DNA from: Larix kaempferi
Taxonomy: Eukaryota > Streptophyta > Pinopsida > Pinales > Pinaceae
Direction: 5' to 3'
Length of the DNA: 64,000 bases
NCBI GenBank assembly: GCA_027924585.1
Contig: BSBM01000636.1
Coordinates: 4,356,001 to 4,420,000 of the forward strand
Under the pieces are notes generated by a model. The model made no database searches. It worked only from the letters and a program-made list of their open reading frames with translations, and was not told where the DNA came from. Positions 23,583-34,684 of this stretch are shown piece by piece. The number at the start of each line of letters is the position of its first letter. The stretch's first letter is position 1. Position numbers and translations under genes: made by a program.

Positions 23583-24125
23583 CTATGATAAAAAAAACTT
23601 AGAAAGAAACGTTCCTAGGTTTCCATATTTTTGACATGTTAGAAGATTATGGAGGTTAGTATTGTAGCAAATATTATGAAACTGCGATAGAATGTGGGTG
23701 TACACAGAGCACTCTAAGAGAAAGTGACTTTCATCCCCAATGCTCATAGTCTCACATAGATGTAAAATCCTTTCCACCCATTGTGTTTTAGGAATTATCC
23801 ATTGCCCTATTTCACTATGAAGCTCATGGGAGTTTGTTCTTATCTTGGCTATATTAATTTTCGTCTTCTAATTGGTTAAGACATAGAGATACTTTTCATA
23901 TTCCAGATTAGGGTTAATGACATCCTTACCGTATCTTAATTTTCTTTTAAACTCTAAATCTTTCTCGTCCCATATTTTCTCTTTAAACATAAATGTGATA
24001 TTATTTTTAATGTTGTTGATATTTTGCAAAGTGGCATTTTCGCCAATCCCTCAATGGTTTAATTAAGCCATGGCATCTTTATACCAACCTCTCTTGAACC
24101 ATAGATGGTCTCGAATGGAATTTAA
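23583..24125 (-). pseudogene. Non-LTR retrotransposon C-terminal tail, of a type best known in animals
   Basis: Read on the minus strand in one frame with a few stops, the stretch shows DHLWFKRGWYKDAMA, then a K/L/E-rich segment with FKRKLRYGKD and YEKYLYVLTN, then AKIRTNSHELHSEIGQW, and ends VERILHLCETMSIGDESHFLLEC. The order S-H-x-L-x-x-E-x-G-x-W, then C-x(8)-E-x-H-F-L-x-x-C, is that of the C-terminal zinc-binding tail of LINE proteins I associate mainly with animals, not plant L1. The first cysteine of the zinc site is replaced by leucine and two frames carry stops, so it is dead. The RT part is not present: the SINE and AT-rich DNA follow. The family assignment rests on motif memory only. 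Confidence 0.5.
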
Positions 24126-24178
24126 AGTAATTTTAGGGTGTCTTTGGTTTCCATGGTATTTATCATGTACTTGTACAT

Positions 24179-24431
24179 AAGGTACCTAGTCATATGTCCA
24201 TTGGATGTAGCCTGGGTGGTTGGGAGGAATGATTGTTACCCTCCCCACCTAGGTTTAATTCTTGTGAGTGACATGATGCTCTTGTTGAGCCATCATGTAA
24301 TGATTGAGTGGATTATGTAATTTTGACCATACCTTGATTCTTTGGAATAACATGTGTTGGCATTTCTCCCAGTGGATGTAGCCCTTGACAACTGTGAACC
24401 ACTAGTTAAAAAAAAAGGTACCTACTCATAT
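24179..24431 (+). mobile_element. tRNA-derived SINE with 17-bp target duplications
   Basis: The body 24196-24414 is flanked by AAGGTACCTAGTCATAT (24179-24195) and AAGGTACCTACTCATAT (24415-24431), 16 of 17 identical. Near its 5' end are an A-box-like TAGCCTGGGTGG (24208-24219) and a B-box-like AGGTTTAATTCTT (24250-24262) spaced as in pol III promoters, and it ends in a short A-run. The SINE has no coding capacity and would rely on a LINE for mobility. I do not know the family name. Confidence 0.88.
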
Positions 24432-24726
24432 CAATACTTTCAATGGGGGAAGACCCACTTCTATAAAGAAAATAGAATAAGGAATATTTTTTTACACATA
24501 CAATTATGATTATAGTATTTGAGAAGTACTCATTTTATAGTATTCTAGAATTATTCATGTTGAACCAATTTTTTTTATAATTACATGCCTAACCATCAAA
24601 GGTGGTTTAAAACTTGATGTAAGTTATAAATTTTTTTAAAGTTGAACTTTATTTATTCGTTAAAATATAATGGTTAACAATATAATTAAAAACTAATATT
24701 ATATAATTAAAATAGTTCGAGTTAAA
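24432..24726. other. AT-rich stretch, no feature seen
   Basis: AT-rich sequence between the SINE and the CACTA-like terminus; no frame or repeat recognised. Confidence 0.6.
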
Positions 24727-24859
24727 TATTATTAGGAAAAAGCCCCGTAGTGGAGGTTGTAGCGGAAGGCCATTGAAAAAGACACTGAAAATCCATTTAT
24801 AGCGAAGGTTTCTAGCGGAGGCGAGTGGCCAGAGGTTTTAGCAAATATTTTTTATACGG

Positions 24860-24945
24860 TGCGTTTCCATCAAAAGCACACCGATGCGTTTGATAATAAA
24901 TCACACCGGTGCGAGCACATATTATACTGCACCTGTCCACCGGAA
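24860..24945. repeat. First cluster of CACCGGTGC-type palindromes
   Basis: The motif occurs as ACGGTGCG, ACACCGATGCG, ACACCGGTGCG and CCACCGG within about 90 bp, next to the left CACTA-like end. Similar motifs recur at 27010-27600, 30100-30425 and 31028-31336. Confidence 0.8.
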
Positions 24946-24946
24946 A

Positions 24947-26815
24947 CGAGAAATACGGCACAGGTCAGCAGCTAGGGTAGGGGGAAACGAAACGTAATGG
25001 CCACAAAACAGTCAGGGGACAAATAACTGGTTAGGACACAAGCATAGAAACATGAAGAACCAGCCAAACCAGGACAAACCTCCGCCATTGTCAAACCTCC
25101 GCCATCCCGTTACCCTCTAAGGTATGATTGAGGTGTAGAGGTGAGAAAGTGCAGTGACAGGGTGTATTCCTCAGCCATACTTGAAGTGTAAACAAGGGAT
25201 CACGATAAAAATTAGTAAAGGCTAACAATGGCGTAGTCTTAGTTTATTTTTCATTCTATTATGATTTTTTTTATAATGATATTACACTTGCATGAAGCCA
25301 AGTTAGCGAGGGGAAGGTTTTATTTTATTGTATACTGATACATACCGTGTCATTAACCTTTGTTATAGTTTTTAAAGAAAAGAAAATTATTTATACTTGA
25401 AGAAGCTATGAAAAAGGCATAGTCATTGGTTTAAAACTTAAAGGGATAATTACTTAACATGTGCTTGGTGAGGAAAGGCATAGCCTTGACACCCTTCTAT
25501 TAAACCATAATAACCACAAATAGTTATGTACTTATATATGTGTTCATGTTAATACTTGACAAATGGAGGGCATATCCCTTGAGTCTATTACAAGGTTTAT
25601 ATTTACAATTTATAAATCGTAAATTAATGGAAGAAAGAAGAGCAGACTTAGTTTGTTAGATTGATTGTTATTCAATCATCTTGGGTTTTCCTTGTTGACC
25701 GTATAAGAGATAAGTTTATTAATAGAGATTAAGATCTTGGATTGTTTGTAATAAGTCCAGTAATGATGTTTCTATATTAGATTTAAGAATTTGAATATTA
25801 ATGGAAAGATCTCTGTTATTGTATGAGAAATACTATGAAAGAACAAAAAATGAATTGTAGTGGAAGTACTGCAAGTTGTATCTTTTCATCGGGATAATAT
25901 AATAAAAGGTACGACTCTTCTTTGTGGACGTAGCCAAGTTATGGGTGAACCACATATATTCGTGTCTCCCTTGTATTTGTTTATTATGTGATAAATATCC
26001 TCATTTGAAATTGTGATATTTATATTGTTGCTTTATTTCCATCTATTGTTTATGTTAATGCAAATCAAATAGGTTCTTGTAATAGAATAATAACGCATGA
26101 TAATAATGTATTGAAGAAGCAAGTGATTATACATATTATTATTTATAAAGTAGAATCAAACTCAACACTACTATTTGAGATTTTAAGCTTCATAAACTTG
26201 ATAGAATTATTTAACATAGGGAAAATAACTCAATGGTGAGAGAAACACATTGATAGGGATTTTAACTTTATATAGATAATGTGACTAATGCAACTAAACT
26301 AACCCTAGCTTACGAGTTAAGTATTGTTTTATTATTGATCTCATTCCTAAGGAAAATGGGTTAATTGGTTATAAGTCAAATGTGTAAATTATGTTTTTCT
26401 AGTGAATGAAAGTTCATTTATTGTTTATGTAAATCAAACTTATTCCATACGACTTGAGGTGGTAATGTCTTATTTACAAATAGATAAATATCAATCATTG
26501 AAGAAATAGATATATGCATTTTGTATTTTAATAGGACTCTCTTCATATACTAATACTCAAGAAGCTCATGAAACTATCATAATGTCATGATTTAAAGAGG
26601 TTATTGTCTTAATTTTATTTAGTAACTTGTCAAGAGACAATACTGGTTATGTGGGAAAATCCTACTAACAAGGATATATGTTGGATTTATATCATTGACG
26701 TGATAAGTTCTATTAAATGAATGTTTTGTATAAATGTAAGTTAATCATGTGGTATTTGCTTTGGATCTTATTCTATATGTTCTTATGCATATGGATGCTA
26801 TTTGATGTTAATATG
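24947..26815. other. Interior of the CACTA-like zone, no gene seen
   Basis: AT-rich sequence with no ORF over about 60 aa. A short direct repeat CCTCCGCCAT occurs at about 25080-25105. Nothing else is recognised. Confidence 0.5.
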
Positions 26816-26850
26816 CATTACAAGGAAAAGGCCCTGTAGAAGAGGTCATA
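26816..26850 (+). repeat. Second CACTA-like left terminus
   Basis: CATTACAAGGAAAAGGCCC is one base different at its start from the classic CACTACAAGGAAAAG terminus. It is followed by purine-rich GTAGAAGAGGTCATAGTGGA and, from 27010, by a dense cluster of CACCGGTGC motifs. A partner right end was not found. Confidence 0.5.
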
Positions 26851-27009
26851 GTGGATGTTTTTAGTGTTATAAGATTAGAAATTTTTTTCAAAAAAACTTC
26901 CGCTACGACCTCCGCCAATGTAGCGGATGTTTTTACGGAGGTCATAACAGATACATTTTATAACTAAAAAATACTTGGTAGCCAGAGGTTTTAGTGGATG
27001 TTTGTTTAT

Positions 27010-27600
27010 TGGTGCGCACAACTGAATTTACGCGCACTGGTGCATTTCTTACTAGGACACACCGGTGCTGTATGATTAGAAAAGACACACCGGTGCACTC
27101 AACCAAAACAAGTACCGGAAAGAATAAAATTTAAACGCCGCATCATTGCTTGCATATAGAATATACACACCGGTGCATATTTACAACATAAACACACCAA
27201 TTCATATTTACAACATAAACGCATCGGTGCGATATTTTACATCATACGCACTGTACATTTTTAAATTTAACGGTGTTATACATTTATCAAGTCGCACCGA
27301 TGCATTTAATATTCGAACGCATTGGTGCTTACAAACTATCAACATGACCTGGTGCAATTTAATGCATCAAATGCACTGTCAGGCTTAAGAACTAAAAACC
27401 GGTGGGCATAAGCTTTGATCGTTCTCGGTGTGCATAATCCATCTACATGAACCGGTGCAATTCATAAAGTAAAATGCACTGGTGCTCAATGTTATGCACA
27501 CATTGGTGCATAATTTTCGTTTATACGCACCAGTGCGTAATGTTAGTATAGGAGCCTCGGTGCGACATATATTAGTAAACGCACCGAATATGATTCTTTG
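27010..27600. repeat. Dense CACCGGTGC palindrome cluster
   Basis: About twenty variants of (G/A)CAC(C/T)GGTGC(G/A) lie in some 590 bp, on average one per 30 bp, separated by unrelated AT-rich bases. Many are self-complementary, for example ACACACCGGTGCAT. The spacing is irregular, so it is not a simple tandem array; subterminal transposase-binding repeats of a CACTA element are the closest known parallel. Confidence 0.85.
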
Positions 27601-28239
27601 AAGAATGGATATTGATATTTCATTCAAATATATATATATATATATTATATTTTTAAAAATTTTTTATTCCATTATTCATTTGAAATTGAAATATTTGTTT
27701 ATAGTATAATTCATTTCAATTTTAATTATTGAAATTGTTTGTTTAGATCAATTTCTTATATCATAGATGCAAGAATGTATTGCAATATTTAATCATCCAT
27801 ACATTTAATTACCAATGTACCATTTATGATTGTTGTATGGCAGAGAAGAATGCATTTTTGCTCCATCTTGAATGAAAATACACATTTTTTTCTTGAAACT
27901 TTTTTTGACCAATGTACCATTTCACATGTAATATTTGACAATAATATTGAAGAATGCAATAGAATAAAACAAATTATTTTATTATATATCAATAAGAGTA
28001 CCTTTGTCATCCAAAATACGAGAACATAGGGACAACGCCAATAATTAAAATGTCAACATGCATTTAATTGTTGTTACACTTATTGGTAACTCGTCTTTAA
28101 ATTCAAACACTATGTCCAGTACATTATTATACAAAATGTCTAATTTTCACAGACAGTTATTCCAAAATATACAACAAGCTACAACAACTTGTATTAACAT
28201 CAAAATTAAATATGGAGCATCATTGTTCGTTGGAACTAT
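27601..28239. other. AT-rich stretch, no gene recognised
   Basis: It includes a short TA run near 27630. Small frames at 27789-28010 (minus) and 27826-28029 (plus) overlap and show no domain. Confidence 0.55.
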
Positions 28240-29990
28240 TATCGGTGCTCGAGCCACTTGCATAAATTGGGTATTTGGCCGAATGTTTTGTTAATTTGAT
28301 TGATTGTTTTCATCTTCTTCAACTTCCATCCGCAAACACAAAAATAAAGTATACCAAGTGTATCTACATTACTAGCAGGAATAATGAAAAATAAATAGAT
28401 AGTATACATGAATGTAAATTGAAAAGCAACATACCATAGAAATAATCGACTCATGAATGATACACATTCTCTCAAAAACAATCTCATGCCTTCTATCAAC
28501 AAGTCTTCTGTTGTCTCCACTCCATACTTTGTTTCTGCAAGTGTTATGTCCCATCAGAAATCATAGATTTAATATAAAATATTTTTGTTGTTTTATAAAA
28601 TGAGAGAAGTAAAACAACATAGAGAGTTACAAAATCCACAATTAATTTTTGATACACCAACATATACTCACAACCCTTTCTTAATCCAATGTCAATCAAT
28701 TCTTTTGATGGTTCCTCTTTGTATGTTAACACTTGTTTGAAGACATGCAAGGATCGCTAGTGAAAACAAAAAAAACAAATATACCAATCACAACCACTAC
28801 AAAATCTTTATTTCTTACAACGAAATCACAAATACTCACAAACTTTGCTATCGACCCCTTTTTTCCTTGTCATCATGTCTTGTGTGCTGATTGGGTTCCA
28901 TTTCCTCTTCTTTTTTGCATCAGAAAAATTGAAAATTAAAGTTTAATGTTGAATTAATTAATGAGATGTATAACATAAGCCTAAAAACCAATTATTTCGT
29001 ACATTTGAAGCACGTTGCTATTGAGATGGCTCTTCCCGCGATGCAATTATGTCCATTTCCTTGACTATCTCCTTGTACACTTTCTTGGACATCCCTACTG
29101 GCACATTTCGCATATCACCTCGTTCATCCTTTGGGATTCTCATAATCTTCCTGAAAATGTAAAATGACATTAAACTATTTTTCTGTTGATATGAAAAATA
29201 AATATGACATAATTAAAATTATTGAATGAATGACGCTTTGTAATAGTTATAGATACATATTCTACATAAACATGTTTAGGAGTATTACTTTTTGAATGAT
29301 TATTTTTTTTTGATGTATGTTTTTGCTATTGCAAGCCTGACATGTCTCATTGACCATTGCTCTGGGAAATCCTCTTGTAGTTTACATATGGCATGATTCT
29401 TCTAATCATTTGATTGGTTTTTGTATCATAAGTGAAAAGTATGTATGTACGTTCTTTCCACTAAATCCCTCATAGTATTATAAAATTCTTTTCCCCTTCT
29501 ATTAACTTCTATCACCACTTCAGATGAGCTAAGGACCAATTGATCATCATTTGCATATTCCATCAATTTTGTTTCTTATGATTACATTGACTTCCGTTGC
29601 TATCAGTCCCTACATAACATTCAACATATGTGAATTACGTTATTTGAAACATATTGGTGAATATTCTTAAGTAGATTATTCCTCAAATTTCAATAAATAA
29701 TTCATATTGACTTATTTTTTATTCACCTGATTCATCCCTTTGCAACTTTTCCATCAATGTTGTACGATATTTTGGACTTAGTTTGGTAAGAATCTTATCG
29801 ATATTCCTCATTTTTTGGCTCTGCATGTCATACATTAACCAATACATATTAGTTGATTTTACAAATAATTCAAACAAATTACTTTAAATACATAAATTAA
29901 TAAAAAATACTTGCTTTCTTCGTAATTATGGATGCGCTCCCATCATGTTGATTAAAGTTGTTGTTCATTGAACTCATAACATGCATTTGC
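28240..29990 (-). pseudogene. Possible spliced minus-strand gene of unknown function
   Basis: Several stop-free minus-strand stretches with exon-like ends lie in order: MSSMNNNFNQHDGSASIITK (about 29970-29910); MRNIDKILTKLSPKYRTTLM then EKLQRDES (29820-29740, followed by a GTGAAT donor); ETKLMEYANDDQLVLSS then VVIEVNRRGKEFYNTM (29580-29480); LQEDFPEQWSMRHVRLAIAK (29385-29325); KDERGDMRNVPVGMSKKVYK (29130-29060); HVFKQVLTYKEEPSKELIDI (28749-28690, followed by a GTGAGTA donor); and an exon-like piece ending at a GTATGT donor near 28440. The phases do not all join, so it may be broken. It resembles no family I know; an accessory transposase gene of the CACTA zone is one possibility. Confidence 0.3.
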
Positions 29991-30099
29991 TATCAATAAA
30001 CAACCTGTACTATTAAATATAGAAGCTATCAATATATTATATAAACAAATTATAAACCTTCAAAATATGACAAATTAAAAAAGAATAAATATGATATCA

Positions 30100-30425
30100 G
30101 TGCACTTGAATACATGAAATGCCCTGGTGCGTCCGTAACAAAAAAGCACTAGTGTGTTAAATTAAATAGGATGCACCAGGAACAAAGAATTGAGATATGA
30201 AAATCGACTATTGTGTTTTTGTAAAATAATAAAAAAACGATGCGATGCAGGTCATATCCGGTGCGTTATAGTAAATGTGACGCTCTAGGAACAGAGATCT
30301 GAGACACGAAAAATTACTTTTGTGTTTTTATAAAATAATAAAAAATGACGTGACGCGAGTCATATCCGGTGCGTTATGTTGATGGATGCACCAGTGTGTT
30401 CATGTAATACAAACACACCGATTTG
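30100..30425. repeat. Third cluster of CACCGGTGC-type motifs
   Basis: Examples are CCTGGTGCG, GCACTAGTGTG, GCACCAGG, ATCCGGTGCGTTAT (twice, about 30257 and 30367) and ACACACCGATT. The cluster also contains a diverged tandem duplication of about 110 bp (30195-30305 and 30306-30410). The following 30430-31027 are AT-rich without a recognised gene. Confidence 0.75.
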
Positions 30426-31027
30426 GACTCACGCCTTTTTTAATTAAAAAAAACACTTAACAGGGCTAACATGGTTACAGATTCGACTAAGAAAGTGGCC
30501 CCATATCACCCTACACTTTCTATATATAATCACAAGCTTAGTAAATCCAAAATCCATAAAAGGTGAAATAGTAATTTTGTATAAAAATAGAGGGATTTAA
30601 GCCCTAATGTAAAATTTTGCAGCCACGTAAAATGAAAACAAGTAGCGATAAAATAAGGGTTGCAACATTGAAGGTAAGTATGAAGTTTTTTTTTCTAAAT
30701 CTAGATAGACTCTAAATAAGGTAATAAGATCTACAGTAATATTTACATGCTTGAAATTTCTATTGTGCAGGGTTTTGTTTGATTTGCCATACCTAACAAA
30801 TTTCAACCCTCAGAATTCCTTCCAGTTGCTCCAAACTCCTTCCACGTAATTCTATCTTCCAAACATCTTCCCTAAAATTTTTGGCCAAACAATGAGTTAA
30901 TGTTTAGGTTTTTGGCTTTTAAACACTATTTAGATTTACTTTTTGAACTTAAAATTGCCTCCCTTTTTTTAATTTATGGAAAAAAGGGTTTGTGCGATTT
31001 TGTAAAATTTTGATTTTCGGCATTTTT

Positions 31028-31336
31028 GGTGCATATGTTGTCAAGTCGCATTGGTGCATACATAAGTACAACGCACCGTCTTATGAACAATTTAAAAACC
31101 TATGCAACGGTGCATGTAAAGTTTGGACGTCCTGGTGCACTTATGTGTAGTAAACACACCGTAATGAATTATTTTGTAAACATGTATGTAGAAATATCTG
31201 CTACCAAATGTAGCGGATATTTTCCACTGCGGGGCTTTTATAGATGTTCTTTAACGGTGTGTTTATATTCTTTATGCACTGGTGCTTTTTGTTTATGTGA
31301 AGACACTGATGTGTTTATATATGAATAAACACATCG
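31028..31336. repeat. Fourth cluster of CACCGGTGC-type motifs with a CACTA-like right end
   Basis: Variants include GCATTGGTGCATAC, AACGCACCG, AACGGTGCATG, CCTGGTGCAC, GCACTGGTGC and AACACATCGATT. GTAGCGGATATTTTCCACTG then CGGGGCTTTTA (31210-31240) mirrors the left terminus at 24737. Confidence 0.75.
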
Positions 31337-31601
31337 ATTTAATTTGTAAATTCTTTGTTTTTATGTGTCCATTTAAAATTATATATTCATCCCAAATGTT
31401 CTTTTAGTATTTAACCACACCAATTGCAATATTTCATAGTATATATATGTTTCTTAAAATCACCTTATTCTTACAAAATGGTTTCCAAAATATATTGGAA
31501 GTTAGATTGTGATATAGTTCTTGAAAATATCTCAAAACTATAGAGACATATATTGATTGTTGATTTGGCTCAAATGCAGGAAGAAAAGTTTGTAGTATCA
31601 A

Positions 31602-33016
31602 ATGGCCAATTCTTCAGATTCCAACTCATACCATCTTGTTCAAAGTTCGATGAGTTCTCCCTTTCCATCCCCAGCAAGTTCAGGGTTTATTTATATTTTG
31701 ACTACTTATTTGAATTTATGTTACTTATCCATGTGAATCTTAATATCGATTTATTCTATATTGCAAAATCGTTGTTCGGGTTCGAGTTCGGATGCAAAAG
31801 ACATTCCACCAATTTCAAAATGTCAGAAGGTCTTATTAAGAGCAAGATACCACAAGCAGTTTGTGGATGAAAATGGACAACCACTTTACCTCGCCAATTT
31901 TAACATGCTATCTTCAAGCCTCCATCCTGGTTCATCGACGGTAATTCGTCGTGAGATGGAACTCTTTGATGACACCCCAATAGTTTGTGGTTGTTCAAAA
32001 TGTCAAGGGTTGAAGGAGAACCCTTGGCATGTCACACTCACCCATTACACCAATGATAGATTACCAATGTCTATGGTCTAATACCCCCTGCTACAATAAA
32101 AAATCCAATAAGTGATATAGAAAAGACACGCATGAACACTTCCCTATGCTCATTTTTGAAACATTTGGAAGCCAAAACAACTATGTCTCATCCTAAATTG
32201 ACGAACCCCTCTGCTTATGTTCAGTCATCTGAAAGTTCTAGTGATCCAAAGTATGATATGAATGCCACCCAACCCATCTCTACTAGAAGATCCAAAAAGT
32301 TGCATGAGTTGAGAGAAAAATTGTCCAAGTACACACTGAGGTCCGTCCAATTGTTGGAGGGTAGCGATGATTTCTCCCTTCCTATGAATTTGCAAAGTAA
32401 ATATCAAAGTTATTACAACTACGATTTATATGGCGCTTGGACATCTTCTCTACCTGTGCCTGATTTTGGAACCGAATTCTCCTTTTGTGGTAATCGTTTT
32501 ATGATTATCAAGTCTAATATAGATGCTGCAAATCTTGGGTTGTTTATCCTTTCACTTGTGCTCGCTTCTCCCAAACAGTTAGTAGCACTTATGCCATTTT
32601 TTGGTCCTATCTATTGTCCGTTTGATTACTTGAATATTGTTAAATACAAGCACATCATTTCCATGTATAGTATGTGCACGAATGGTTATGTTTCTAAAAA
32701 CTTTAATAGGAAGAATCTATTGTATATAGATGGTTTTCCACGCACTCATGGGAACATTGCAGGGTTCATAAATAGTTCTATGTGCTCTTTATTTTCTCCA
32801 AATTTTTCATTTGAGGAACACTTCAATGACCGGGAGTTCTTTATGAAAAGGAAAGCGTCCATATTTGTTGTTGTACATGCAATACCTAGTTTGTCTCCTG
32901 GTGACGAGTTGCTAATAAAATACAACTTCTGTAGACCACGAACCGCTCATCAGAGATGCCTTGCATTGGGATTTCCTTTAGACGTTCCCTTGGGGCATAA
33001 TACAAAAAAAAATTGA
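31602..33016 (+). CDS. SET-domain-like protein beside a CACTA transposase, probably spliced
   Basis: The main frame (32132-33016, 294 aa) is open. Its C-terminal half looks like a SET (lysine methyltransferase) fold: LGLFILSL (about residue 135), YIDGFPRTHGNIAGFINSS (about 206-224), FVVVHAIPSLSPGDELLIKY (about 248-267). GNIAGFINSS corresponds to the GNxARFINHSC substrate/cofactor motif and GDELLIKYNF to GEELTYDY, though the H and C of NHSC are absent (NSS), so activity is doubtful. Upstream, 31780-32070 encodes a cysteine-containing segment (VCGCSKCQGLKENPWHV) in another frame, and an ATG at 31602 opens a serine-rich N-terminus, so two introns or frameshifts are needed. It lies 0.4 kb before a TNP2 transposase on the same strand. 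A captured host SET gene is inferred. Confidence 0.5.
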
Positions 33017-33453
33017 TTAATTATATTTGTTAATTTTCAATGGATTCATGTTAATGTATTACTCAGTTTGAAATTATGTTTTATAAATTGTTAATTTAAT
33101 TTATAAATTCAATTTGAAAATGTGTTGCTCAATTTTTAATTTTCATATTTAATGTGGAATTGATGTTAATTTATTGCTCAATCTGAACGTCTGCTTTATA
33201 AATTGTTTGCATCTTAACATTTTCTATTGGAAGTGATTCCCGTGCTTATGTAATAATTCTTTTCTATAATGCTAGATCAAACCAATTGCATTGTGCTTAC
33301 TAACATCATTGATGTAAGGTTCAATATTTTTGAAATAAGGATTTTGATGATGAGCGACCCGCCTACCATCTTCCGTTTCACCCCAATACAATGTCAAATC
33401 AATAGAAGGCTGGAGAAAGAGCGCAACTTGGAGAGGAATAATACCAAGCATGG

Positions 33454-34613
33454 TTGAATCAACCACCTATTCAATTTCCATTGCGTCCATCCTCACCATT
33501 AAGGAATCCCTGTAGTAATAGTAGTTCTTCACATGTTGGCAATGGAGGCAAAGAAGTAGAGGTTGGTATGGACAAGTTATCACGACAAAGGAGTTCCATG
33601 GATGCAATGTTGTTCCATGCATTCCAAGACAATGAGATAGGGGATGACGCTCATATTACTAAAGCCTTCTTTGAAAGCCTTAAATCGGCTTCCACCACAC
33701 CTTGGATATGTCTAGTCAAATTATACACAGTTGGGGACAACAATGTTACTATACAATTTGAAAGCAAAGTATGGCATATTAGATGCATGTTTCTCGACAA
33801 TGTTGAGGTAACTACCCATCAACTACATTATATTTTAAGGAATCGAGTGACACAATCATCATTGAAAATGGTCGATTTTATGAACGTTAAATGGCATTGT
33901 ACATTTGTATTTCTCACTAAATGTAGGTTATTCAACGATAAGGTACTTCCGAATGATAATGTCTTTCCCGACAGTTGCACAGAGGCAAAAAAATGTTGAA
34001 AATGTTGGTGTAGAGTACATATCTTATCATGCATGCCCCAATGATTGTATTCTATATAGAGGTGAATATGCAGACAAGGAGATATGTCCAAAATGTTTCC
34101 ATGACAGATACAAAGAATCGAATAACAAGGCTAAAGCACATGGTCCTCCTCATAAGATATTGAGGAACATGCCTATAATCCCAAGGATTCAAAGGCTCTT
34201 TCATTGCAAAGAATTAGCTATGTTGTAGGGATGGAATGCATCGAACCGAAGCGAGGAAGGAGTTATGTTATTCCCAATAGATTCAATAGACATGAATCAT
34301 ATAGAGGATACATGGCCCGATAAATTAAAGGATGATGTACGTAGCCTCCTATTGAGCATAGCCATTGATGGAGTCAACCCATATTCCCAACCAAACAAAA
34401 TCTATATTGTTTGGCATGTACTAGTGATCAATAACAATGTCCCCCCATGGTTTTCCATGAAAAATGAACATCTTATGTTGGATATTATAGCCCCCGGTAA
34501 AAGAAAAGCAAAGAATATGGGTGTTTACCTACAACCATTAATCGATGAATTCAAGGAATTATGGGAGGGGATATAGGTATATGATGTGTCGAGACCCATC
34601 CCATGACTTAATT
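33454..34613 (+). pseudogene. CACTA TNP2-type transposase fragment (Transposase_21 family)
   Basis: This is the middle of the DNA-cutting transposase of CACTA elements. An N-terminal frame (33454-33999) ends FPDSCTEAKK. Then, one frame away, come EYISYHACPNDCILYRGEY and ICPKCFHDRY (33990-34110), the family's zinc/cysteine region; RNMPIIPRIQRLF; and after an in-frame TAG at 34226-34228, GWNASNRSEEGVM, IDGVNPYSQ, INNNVPPWFSMK and VYLQPLIDEFKELWEG (to 34576). Another TAG follows, then VYDVSRPI. Lesions: a frameshift at the A7 run near 33990 and two TAG codons. The catalytic C-terminal half is missing. A possible earlier start is at 33352 (MSDPPTIFRF), separated by a frame break. Confidence 0.85.
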
Positions 34614-34684
34614 TATGCCCTTATAACAATGAAATGTACAACAATGACTTAATTTATGCCCTAATAACAATGAAATGTACAACA
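34603..34684. repeat. 41-bp tandem duplication
   Basis: ATGACTTAATTTATGCCC then ATAACAATGAAATGTACAAC occurs at 34603 and 34644, and a diverged third copy at about 34990-35030 borders the start of copy B. The bases between (34685-34990) hold no recognised feature. Confidence 0.85.

Larger units (their letters stand above)
24727..31246. mobile_element. Candidate CACTA (En/Spm-like) element, outer pair of termini
   Basis: The left end TATTATTAGGAAAAAGCCCC (24727-24746) looks like a mutated CACTACAAGGAAAAGCCCC terminus. The right end, read on the minus strand from 31246, gives CTATAAAAGCCCCGCAGTGG, and both run on into CCCCG(T/C)AGTGGA. Inside lie dispersed CACCGGTGC-type motifs near both ends, as in CACTA subterminal regions. 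I cannot find a clear 3-bp target duplication, and the motifs continue to about 31336, beyond the proposed right end. An alternative is two nested elements, the second starting at 26816. The boundary is therefore provisional. Confidence 0.45.
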
